Part shown: one piece after another, positions 35,386-43,142 of the stretch
Numbering within the stretch: the stretch's first letter is position 1
How the letters are laid out: each line of letters starts with the position of its first letter
Source: Aliivibrio sp. EL58
GTDB lineage: Bacteria > Pseudomonadota > Gammaproteobacteria > Enterobacterales > Vibrionaceae
Assembly: GCF_900312675.1 (NCBI RefSeq)
Contig: NZ_OMPC01000001.1
Span: 1,037,633-1,101,632, forward strand
Direction of reading: 5' to 3'
Length of the DNA stretch: 64,000 nt
Program-made: the position numbers and the translations under genes
The notes under the pieces: generated by a model
Databases searched by the model: none
What the model was told of the DNA's origin: nothing
Seen by the model: only the letters and a program-made list of their open reading frames with translations

Positions 35386-35435
35386 AGAAAGCGTCAGGGA
35401 TTTTTACTTGATCGCATTATTTAGAGGTAAACACT

Positions 35436-36392
35436 ATGAGAATTAATGCTTGCACGGTTGTCATTCTTGGATTGGCAGCTACCGCAATTGCATTGCCGTT
35501 ATCAGCTCGAACATGGGTTGAGGTCGGATCGGAATATGAAGAATATTTCAATGAAATAGATGATTCAGGAAAGGAACATTTATATGAGCAACTGACAGCT
35601 TATGTTCCTTATATTCGCTTTTCACATTCACCAAATAGCAATGAATGGAATGTTTGGGGGCGATATTTTAAAAAAGAATATATAAATGCTGATTTATTTC
35701 CTAACGAAATTACATCAATGACAGAGCGTGCAGAAATGCATTACACGCAATCAGACAGATTTGGTGCATGGCGTTTTCGTTCTGGTGTAGGCGTTCGCTA
35801 CAACGGATATGATATTGATCGTTATGAGGTTGAATATCGTGCCTATCCACAAGTAGATTATTTTATTAATCCGACAAATCAATTATTTACTAATGGTCAT
35901 GTCTATCTTGGACAAGCACGTGGTAAACGTTCGATGGATTCACAAGCAGAAGACTATGTTGATTGGGGATATGAATATGAATTTGGTTTAATTCATCGTA
36001 TTAATACGACCTCGTCAATAAAGCCACACTTTTATACTGAGTTCGATAGCTTTGAAAATAACTATGACATTGATTACTGGCAATTTCGTTTGGTTTATAC
36101 CCAAAAGGTTGGTCGTGTAACCATAAACCCATTTGTGCGGATTGGTCTGGGTCGAAATATTATAGAACGTTCTCATTATGATCCTGAGCGCTGGGGGATA
36201 GAACTTGATAAAAACTACTCACGAGCAGGTGTGTACGGAAATGTTGGGATCTCCGGTAAGTTGAATTTGATTTATGAAACGTATTGGCAAGAAGAGAAAA
36301 ATAGTTATTACGATGGCGGAAGTGGCACAGTGAGGCCATTGCCTTATCGAAATAAATTCTTTGCAAAACTCGGTATGCAATACGTATTTTAA
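35436..36392 (+). CDS. Outer-membrane beta-barrel porin (KdgM/OmpG-like)
   Basis: A 318-residue exported protein. The signal peptide is about residues 1-24 (ending ALPLSA), followed by alternating polar/hydrophobic strands rich in Tyr and Trp and a C-terminal phenylalanine (GMQYVF), the outer-membrane insertion signal. The layout resembles the KdgM family of oligogalacturonate-specific monomeric porins. It is the first gene of the rightward operon, directly before the lyases, so it likely lets their oligosaccharide products into the periplasm. The stop codon adjoins the ribosome site of the next gene. Confidence 0.78.
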   Translation: MRINACTVVILGLAATAIALPLSARTWVEVGSEYEEYFNEIDDSGKEHLYEQLTAYVPYIRFSHSPNSNEWNVWGRYFKKEYINADLFPNEITSMTERAEMHYTQSDRFGAWRFRSGVGVRYNGYDIDRYEVEYRAYPQVDYFINPTNQLFTNGHVYLGQARGKRSMDSQAEDYVDWGYEYEFGLIHRINTTSSIKPHFYTEFDSFENNYDIDYWQFRLVYTQKVGRVTINPFVRIGLGRNIIERSHYDPERWGIELDKNYSRAGVYGNVGISGKLNLIYETYWQEEKNSYYDGGSGTVRPLPYRNKFFAKLGMQYVF

Positions 36393-36401
36393 GGACATAT
36401 T

Positions 36402-38789
36402 TTGAAAAATTTAAAACTATCCGTTCTTGCGGTGTCGATGTCTATCATTTTTGGTGCATTAAGTACTCCAGTTTTGGCAATTACATCACAAGACACAGAG
36501 CAACAAATAAATATATCTTCACAAGAAGAGACATTTTCAGCGATGCGAACTCGTTGGGCTTCGTATTTCTTAGGTGATCCTAATTTACCAATGAATGCAA
36601 AGTTAAGTGCTGAAGTTACCGTTATTAATAATGAAGCATTAGAGTTACTTAAAAATCTACAGCTTAATAAAGAAGGGTTGTGGGCAGATGTTTCTCTTGA
36701 TAATGATAGTTCAGAAGGCCGTTTACAATTAGGAGCTCAGTTATATAAGACTTATCAACGCATATTTACGCTTGCTCGTGCATATAAGTTGAAAGGAGGA
36801 GAGCTTGAAGGTGATTCAAAATTACGTGAAATGGTCATTGATAGTTTGGCGTTTCTAAACGAGCATTATTATCAGGTAGGTACTGCAGAGTATGGTAATT
36901 GGTGGCAATGGGAGCTAGGAATTAGCCGTGTTGTTAATAATACACTGATTATTTTATATGATGATATCCCCTATGAAATTATAGCCAATTATATTGATGC
37001 GACTCGTTATTTTGTACCTCGAGCAACTCACCTAAGTGAAGGCTATGGAGCTCCGTATTCGAGTGCGCCTTTAATGTGGGAATCTACAGGGGGAAATCGT
37101 ACCGATAATGCTCAGGTTGTCCTGATCCGAGGGCTACTTGAAAATAATGAAAGTGAAATAAAAGAGGCAATTGAAGCGCTATCAAGTGTCATTCCTTATG
37201 TAGAAGAGGGCGATGGTTTTTATAAGGACGGCTCTTATATTCAACATAAAGATTTACCTTACAGTGGTACGTATGGACAAGTAATGATTGAAGGGCTAGG
37301 CATGTTACTAGGTGTGGTATCAAATACACCGTACCAAGCCAAAGATCCTAATTTGCAAAAAATATACCCGCTGTTACTAGAATCTTTCGCCCCATTAATG
37401 GTTGATGGCCGCATGATGGATATGGTTAATGGTCGTGCTATCTCTCGTGTTTATGGACAAAATGATAGAGTGGGTCAGTCAATTCTAAGTGCAATGATGC
37501 TTTATTTAGAGGGGGCGCCACCAGAATATAAACAGCCGCTCGAAGTATTTATCAAATCGCAATTAGTGAACTCAAAGAATGGATTAGAGAGGTCGGGCAT
37601 TTTAAGTGCGTATCAGATTGCTCATACATTGATGCAATCTAAAGATATTACGACGAATAAGCCTGTATTCCATAAACAATTTGCAGAAATGGATCGAACG
37701 GTACACCACCGTAACAATTGGTCTTTTGGTATTGCAATGCATTCGAAACGTGTTGGTAACTACGAATGTATAAATAATGAAAACCTAAAAGGTTGGCATA
37801 CAGCAGATGGAATGACATATTTGTATAATGAGCAAGATCATTATCAAAATGGTTATTGGGTAACAGTTGATCCATATAAATTGGCAGGTACGACGACTCT
37901 TTTAGTTGAAAGAGATATTTGTACTGGTCAGCTTTCAACGCAGCGAGATGGACGTAACCGTTTAATGGGATGGACTGGTGGTACGGTACTTGAAAGTTAC
38001 GGTGTAACTGGTATGGATTTTGTTAATTTTAACCGTGATCTGAAGGCTAAAAAATCCTGGTTCATGTTTGATGACGAAATTATTGCTTTAGGCTCTGCTA
38101 TTGACAATTCAAGCGATAAAAAAGCGATTACTACGATTGAAAACCGTAAAATTGATTCAGAGTCAGTCGTTAAAGTTAATGGTAGCGTGTTAGGTCTAGA
38201 TAATGAGTTTGTTGGTAAATTAGAGCGATTATCAATTAAATACAGTGATTCAAAAGCTCCGCTGCAATACGTGAGTTTAGACGAGCAACCAATAACCATT
38301 TCTAAAAAATGCCGTTCTGGTGATTGGTCTGATATTGGCAATAATAAAGGTTCTTTAGAGGCATGTTTTGTTGAAGCAACAATCGAGCATAAAGGGGATC
38401 TTGGTACATATGCTTATGCAATTATTCCAGAACAAGAAACAGTAGTTATGCCAGCTGTAACCATAGTTTCTAATACCAGTGATGTTCAAGCAGTAATGCA
38501 TAACAAACTAGGTGTTTTTGCAGCTAACTTTTTTGATGATGGTAAAGCGGGTCATATTGAATCTGACTCCTCAATGTCGATTATAACTAAAGAGAGCAGT
38601 GGTTTAGTTACTATTTCAGTATCTGATCCTACTCGTAGTTGGTTTAATACTAAATTTGAAATTGATGGTCAGTTTGAAATTGTGACTGATATTGAAAGTC
38701 GTATAACGTTAAATAGCAATAAGGTTTCGGCAGATCTATCTGATTTAGCTGGTTCAAGTTATACGTTTACATTAAAACGCATTAAGTAA
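36402..38789 (+). CDS. PL8-family GAG lyase with signal peptide
   Basis: A 795-residue exported lyase. Signal peptide about 1-26 (ends STPVLA); (alpha/alpha)-toroid about 40-390; beta-sandwich domains beyond 410. The PL8 (hyaluronate/chondroitin AC lyase) pattern is clear: YGNWWQWELGISRVVNN, TGGNRTDNAQVV, YIQHKDLPYSGTYGQ, GRAISRVYGQND, HSKRVGNYECINNENLKGW. The catalytic residues would be Asn232, His282 and Tyr291; their spacing (50 and 9) equals Asn349, His399 and Tyr408 of pneumococcal hyaluronate lyase. It should cut beta-1,4 bonds by elimination, giving 4,5-unsaturated disaccharides. Start is a TTG with AAGGA six bases before it, right at the end of the porin gene. Confidence 0.9.
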   Translation: MKNLKLSVLAVSMSIIFGALSTPVLAITSQDTEQQINISSQEETFSAMRTRWASYFLGDPNLPMNAKLSAEVTVINNEALELLKNLQLNKEGLWADVSLDNDSSEGRLQLGAQLYKTYQRIFTLARAYKLKGGELEGDSKLREMVIDSLAFLNEHYYQVGTAEYGNWWQWELGISRVVNNTLIILYDDIPYEIIANYIDATRYFVPRATHLSEGYGAPYSSAPLMWESTGGNRTDNAQVVLIRGLLENNESEIKEAIEALSSVIPYVEEGDGFYKDGSYIQHKDLPYSGTYGQVMIEGLGMLLGVVSNTPYQAKDPNLQKIYPLLLESFAPLMVDGRMMDMVNGRAISRVYGQNDRVGQSILSAMMLYLEGAPPEYKQPLEVFIKSQLVNSKNGLERSGILSAYQIAHTLMQSKDITTNKPVFHKQFAEMDRTVHHRNNWSFGIAMHSKRVGNYECINNENLKGWHTADGMTYLYNEQDHYQNGYWVTVDPYKLAGTTTLLVERDICTGQLSTQRDGRNRLMGWTGGTVLESYGVTGMDFVNFNRDLKAKKSWFMFDDEIIALGSAIDNSSDKKAITTIENRKIDSESVVKVNGSVLGLDNEFVGKLERLSIKYSDSKAPLQYVSLDEQPITISKKCRSGDWSDIGNNKGSLEACFVEATIEHKGDLGTYAYAIIPEQETVVMPAVTIVSNTSDVQAVMHNKLGVFAANFFDDGKAGHIESDSSMSIITKESSGLVTISVSDPTRSWFNTKFEIDGQFEIVTDIESRITLNSNKVSADLSDLAGSSYTFTLKRIK

Positions 38790-38794
38790 GATAA

Positions 38795-41155
38795 ATGATG
38801 AAATCGTTTAAATATACTACCATCGCATTAATTGTTGGTGTGTTAACCGGTTGTGGTGGTTCAGATGAAAAAAATGAACCATTAAAATCTGAAATTCAAT
38901 TTATTGATTTTCGTGCACAGTGGAATAGTTATTTTATTGGCGATTCATCACTACCGTTTGATGACGAGCTACATACAGTAGTTAACAAGCTTAATTCTCA
39001 AACTAAAGTGTGGTTGGCAAACCACACTTTATCTAGAACTGGTTTGTGGTCTGATATACGTCTTGATGTTCCTAATAATGAATTGGGTAATCAATTACAC
39101 AAAACATACCAACGATTGTTGTCTATGGCTCGTGTATATAATTTACCTGGAGGGAAATTTAAAGGAAATGCTGATTTAAACAGAATCATTATTGAAAGTT
39201 TAGAATTATTAAATCAACAATATTACAAAACTGATGTACAAGAGTTTGGTAATTGGTGGCATTGGCAAGTTGGTATTCCTAAAAATATAAATGACATTTT
39301 ATTGCTAATGGGTAGTAATATTAATACTAAACTACTAAAGCAATACATTAATGCCACTCGATATTTTGTTCCGAACCCAACACATTTTAGTGAAGGACTG
39401 GGGGCTGGAAGTTCAAGTAGTCCAAAACCTTTTGAAACAACTGGAGCGAATAGAATTGATAATGCACGAGTAGTATTAATTCGTAGTGTTTTAGAAAATA
39501 ATGAAAATGAATTTAAAGCTGCTATTGATGCAATTATTCCTGTTATCGATTACGTTGATAATAGTGACGGTTTTTATATCGATGATTCATTTATACAGCA
39601 CAAAGATATTCCATATACGGGGACGTATGGAAATGAATTAATTAAAGGCCTAGGAATGATGTTAGGGGCGATTGAAGAGACAGATATTTCATTTTCTGAT
39701 AAGTTTTCTAATATTTATCCTATTATTTTTAATTCATTTTCACCTTTAATGATTGATGGGCGCATGATGGATTTTGTTAATGGTCGTGCTATATCGAGAG
39801 TTTCTGGGCAAAATCATAAGATCGGACATTCTATTATTGAGTCAATGTTATTGTATGTTGAATCAGCAAAAGGGGATGATAAAGATAAGCTTAAATCCTT
39901 AATTAAAACTCAAATATTGAATGATACTTTCCTAGATTATTTTGGTTTTGTTACTTCAATTAATACATATCAATTAGCACAGAATATTGTGAGTGATGAT
40001 AGCATTTTATTGTTGAATCAACACAAAGAACATCATCAATTTCCTGCAATGGATAGAGTTGTGCACCACCGTGATACTTGGTCATTTGGGGTTGCTATGC
40101 ACTCAAATCGTGTAGGTAACTATGAGTGTGTTAATGGTGAAAATTTAAAGGGGTGGTATACATCTGATGGAATGAACTATTTATATAATAACCAACTTGA
40201 TCACTATACTGGTTACTTTGCGATTGTAGACCCCTATCAATTAGCAGGAACAACAGTTCTTGATGAAGTTAGAGAGAACTGTTCAGGGCAAAGAAGTGAA
40301 CAACGTGATGGGCGACAAGATCTAATTGAATGGTCAGGAGGCACTTCTTTAGAAGGTTATGGTGTTGCGGGGTTTGATTTTACAAATTATAACGATCTTT
40401 TAAAAGCTAAAAAATCGTGGTTTATGTTTGATGATGAAATTGTTGCCTTAGGATCTGATATTAAAAATAATAGCAGCAGTAATGCAAAGACTATTATTGA
40501 AAATAGAAAAATAGAATGTGGTTCTGAAATTGTAATAAATAACAGTAATTATATTGAAAATCCTAATTTTATAGGAGAACTTAAAAATTTAGATATAAAA
40601 GTTCCAAATCAAATCAATCCAATTTCTTATGTTGTATTGGGTAGTAATAATACAACAATTGAAATTAAAGAAAATAAAGGTAAGTGGTCTGATATTGGTA
40701 CTGGTTATGGTGCCTTATCTAATTGTTTTGTTACTGCGTCTATAAATCATGAAATGATGAATGATAGTTATAAATATATGATCATTCCAAACGATAGTAA
40801 TAAAGAAGATTCGGTAGCAGCAATTGAAATTATACGAAATGACTCAATTACACATGCTGTTAATCATAACAAGTTAAATATATTAGCCGCTAATTTTTGG
40901 AAACCAGGTTCTGCGGGTATGGTTACTGCGTTGACCCCTTTATCTATTATGATAAAGAAAAAAGGAGATGAAATTAAAATTTCGGTTTCAGATCCTATGC
41001 ACTCGCAACAACCAATAAAGTTTGTGTTAAATACATCATTTGTAATAAGTGATGATGTACATGATCGCGTTTATATAGATGACAGAAACTTAACTGTTGA
41101 TCTTAATGATTTATATGGCGACACCTATACTTTTTCATTAAAGGAAAAAAACTAA
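38795..41155 (+). CDS. PL8-family GAG lyase, lipoprotein form
   Basis: A 786-residue paralogue of the preceding lyase, similar along the whole length. Here the N-terminus is a lipoprotein signal with lipobox LTGC (Cys20), followed by Gly-Gly, which does not fit an inner-membrane retention signal, so it should be anchored in the outer membrane. The catalytic set is kept at Asn219 (TGANRIDN), His269 (IQHKD) and Tyr278 (GTYGN), with the same 50 and 9 residue spacing. The gene is five bases after its partner, and its stop overlaps the next start (TAATG). Divergence between the two copies is large enough to suggest different substrates or sites of action. Confidence 0.9.
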   Translation: MMKSFKYTTIALIVGVLTGCGGSDEKNEPLKSEIQFIDFRAQWNSYFIGDSSLPFDDELHTVVNKLNSQTKVWLANHTLSRTGLWSDIRLDVPNNELGNQLHKTYQRLLSMARVYNLPGGKFKGNADLNRIIIESLELLNQQYYKTDVQEFGNWWHWQVGIPKNINDILLLMGSNINTKLLKQYINATRYFVPNPTHFSEGLGAGSSSSPKPFETTGANRIDNARVVLIRSVLENNENEFKAAIDAIIPVIDYVDNSDGFYIDDSFIQHKDIPYTGTYGNELIKGLGMMLGAIEETDISFSDKFSNIYPIIFNSFSPLMIDGRMMDFVNGRAISRVSGQNHKIGHSIIESMLLYVESAKGDDKDKLKSLIKTQILNDTFLDYFGFVTSINTYQLAQNIVSDDSILLLNQHKEHHQFPAMDRVVHHRDTWSFGVAMHSNRVGNYECVNGENLKGWYTSDGMNYLYNNQLDHYTGYFAIVDPYQLAGTTVLDEVRENCSGQRSEQRDGRQDLIEWSGGTSLEGYGVAGFDFTNYNDLLKAKKSWFMFDDEIVALGSDIKNNSSSNAKTIIENRKIECGSEIVINNSNYIENPNFIGELKNLDIKVPNQINPISYVVLGSNNTTIEIKENKGKWSDIGTGYGALSNCFVTASINHEMMNDSYKYMIIPNDSNKEDSVAAIEIIRNDSITHAVNHNKLNILAANFWKPGSAGMVTALTPLSIMIKKKGDEIKISVSDPMHSQQPIKFVLNTSFVISDDVHDRVYIDDRNLTVDLNDLYGDTYTFSLKEKN

Positions 41156-42957
41156 TGAACTGTAATAAGAATAAATATATTTTAGCTATAGGTATATCTT
41201 TTGCTCTAACTGGTTGCGGTAATGAAAGTGCAGATAAACCAAAAATACCAACATTACCTCAGATTGATAGTAGTAAACCAGTTATTGGTGATTTTAAAAA
41301 TATAATAGTCCCTAACCTAGAAGAGCTTGCAGGTCTTAGTGGAACCGAACTTATTTCAGGAATTGAAAAGCAATTAAATTCGGGCTTAACCGCGAAATCA
41401 GGCCAATTTAAAATCATCCCAAAATGGGGGATGGGAGCATCTAATGCATGGGATGTAACAAATTTAAATGTAGTTCAAAATGGTGATAAGTATGTACTTG
41501 AAACTAAAATAGAAAAAGGTGTAATGGGTGCGCCATCAAGCTCTAATACAGTTACTAATGGATTTAGTTTTCTGATTGAACTGCCAAATGGTTTAGTTAA
41601 AGAAGCATCAATGTCTTATAAGTTTAAATTAGGCACCTCTCTTGGTTATGGTAGTTCTTCTAAGTCACCTGATTACATTTTTTTGGGAGGATTTACCAGT
41701 GGTGATCCATTAGTTGAAAACAAGCCAAGTGCAGAAGGTAGTGGGTTCACTTATAAATTATCTACTGATCGTTATGGTTATTTGAATACAAGATTTATGG
41801 ATGGAAATAAAGATCTATTTAATCAACAATTTCAAAAACTTGGCAAACCATTAAAAGCTAACAATCAAGCATGGAATATTGTTCAATTAAATATTCAAGC
41901 GAATGATTTTTTTGCAGGGGTGCCATTAGATAATGGTTCAATTGCCGTTCTGCACGATACTGTACAAATTGCACCGAAAGCGGGGTCGTTTAGTGATAGG
42001 ACGTTAATAAACAGTACTCATAATTATAAATTAACAACGTTATTTGAATTCTACCGTCATTATAAGCATGGAGCAGATCAAGATAATGCTTTACAACAAC
42101 AAGTCATTCAAATTAAAGACTTAGCCATTGCTTGGAATGATGAAACAGTGACATTGCCAGATGTTCCTGTTGAACCAGCACCAGTAAATGCTTGTACTGA
42201 AAAAGGATTTGATCAAGCAAGAAATCTAGACCTTTCGAAACTTAAGGGGTTAACCGGACAGGCGCTTATTGATGGTATTGAAAATCAGTTAGGTGATAAG
42301 AATAGTTTATCTTCTGATTATAATACGAGTCGTAATAACATGGCTGTTGTTGATTTTGGCGGAGAACTTGCTTTGGAAGTAACATATATGGCTGGGCAGG
42401 GTTCAGTTAATGATGCAGAAAATGGCTCTAGCTTGAAGGTACCATTCCCTATATCTGAGACCTCTCTTTCTGGAGCCTGTATGGCTTATGATGTATTTTT
42501 AGATAAAGATTCATCAACGAATAATGACCTGATTTTCTTACCAAATATTAGTTTAGTTAACGGAACTGATGTTATATCGGATCATCGTTATTCAACCAGT
42601 AAATATAAGCGCTTTGCAGCTAAATTTAGCAACCCACCACATAAAGATTTAGGTTGGTTAGATATTGGTAAGACATATACGAGTAAAGGGAATTGGCATC
42701 CAACAATTCAAACAGTATCGTTTGATGGAACAGGATTGGGCAGTATTGATTACATTTTAGCTGGAAATACGTACTTTAAAACGGATCCTAACAAGTTTAG
42801 CGGAGAAGCATTTAATACCGTATTACATCAACTTGTCGAGCCTGACCTTGTAGATACTGTTAGTTTTACTACTAACTTTGATTCTTATCGTCATACATCT
42901 GGTGGTAATGAAGATCAAACCATTCGCTTTAAAAATATTGCGATTGGTTGGAAATAA
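41155..42957 (+). CDS. Tandem-repeat lipoprotein of the GAG locus, unknown function
   Basis: A 600-residue lipoprotein (lipobox LTGC at about residue 18-21). After a short linker it has two copies of one domain, about 50-335 and 350-600. Both start with a matching helix (LAGLSGTELISGIEKQL and LKGLTGQALIDGIENQL), and both end with a matching strand pair (FYRHYKHG...IQIKDLAIAW and SYRHTSGG...IRFKNIAIGW). The beta-rich interior with an MSYKF / MAYDVF strand and IFLGG / IFLPN recalls jelly-roll polysaccharide lyases such as PL14 or carbohydrate-binding modules, but this is only a resemblance. It is the last gene of the rightward operon, coupled to the lyase by a TAATG overlap. Likely an outer-membrane GAG-binding protein or another lyase. 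Confidence 0.75.
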   Translation: MNCNKNKYILAIGISFALTGCGNESADKPKIPTLPQIDSSKPVIGDFKNIIVPNLEELAGLSGTELISGIEKQLNSGLTAKSGQFKIIPKWGMGASNAWDVTNLNVVQNGDKYVLETKIEKGVMGAPSSSNTVTNGFSFLIELPNGLVKEASMSYKFKLGTSLGYGSSSKSPDYIFLGGFTSGDPLVENKPSAEGSGFTYKLSTDRYGYLNTRFMDGNKDLFNQQFQKLGKPLKANNQAWNIVQLNIQANDFFAGVPLDNGSIAVLHDTVQIAPKAGSFSDRTLINSTHNYKLTTLFEFYRHYKHGADQDNALQQQVIQIKDLAIAWNDETVTLPDVPVEPAPVNACTEKGFDQARNLDLSKLKGLTGQALIDGIENQLGDKNSLSSDYNTSRNNMAVVDFGGELALEVTYMAGQGSVNDAENGSSLKVPFPISETSLSGACMAYDVFLDKDSSTNNDLIFLPNISLVNGTDVISDHRYSTSKYKRFAAKFSNPPHKDLGWLDIGKTYTSKGNWHPTIQTVSFDGTGLGSIDYILAGNTYFKTDPNKFSGEAFNTVLHQLVEPDLVDTVSFTTNFDSYRHTSGGNEDQTIRFKNIAIGWK

Positions 42958-42983
42958 ATAGTACTTCGTGTTCTATTGATAAT

Positions 42984-43013
42984 AGCCGCTTAATAATATT
43001 GAGCGGCTTTTTT
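42984..43013 (+). terminator. Intrinsic terminator of the porin/lyase operon
   Basis: The stem AGCCGCT / AGCGGCT has an eleven-base loop and is followed by six T. Confidence 0.88.
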
Positions 43014-43142
43014 ATTGACGTTTGATTTGATAAACCACGTTCAATTGATTCAGTTAAATTACGTTACCCCGATCAAATTCTGCTTTTTTAAACCTGATAT
43101 TCTTATGAATACTAATGATTTTCCTTACCAAGGATGGTGGTT

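Larger units (their letters stand above)
35014..35435. promoter_or_regulatory. Divergent control region of the GAG locus
   Basis: 422 AT-rich bases between the regulator/PTS operon and the porin/lyase operon. It holds at least three inverted repeats (35106-35124, 35143-35161, 35210-35238) and a CRP-like promoter facing right (35332-35385). On the minus strand TTGTAA-17-TATCGT upstream of the regulator is a weak candidate promoter. No small gene is seen in it. Confidence 0.65.
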
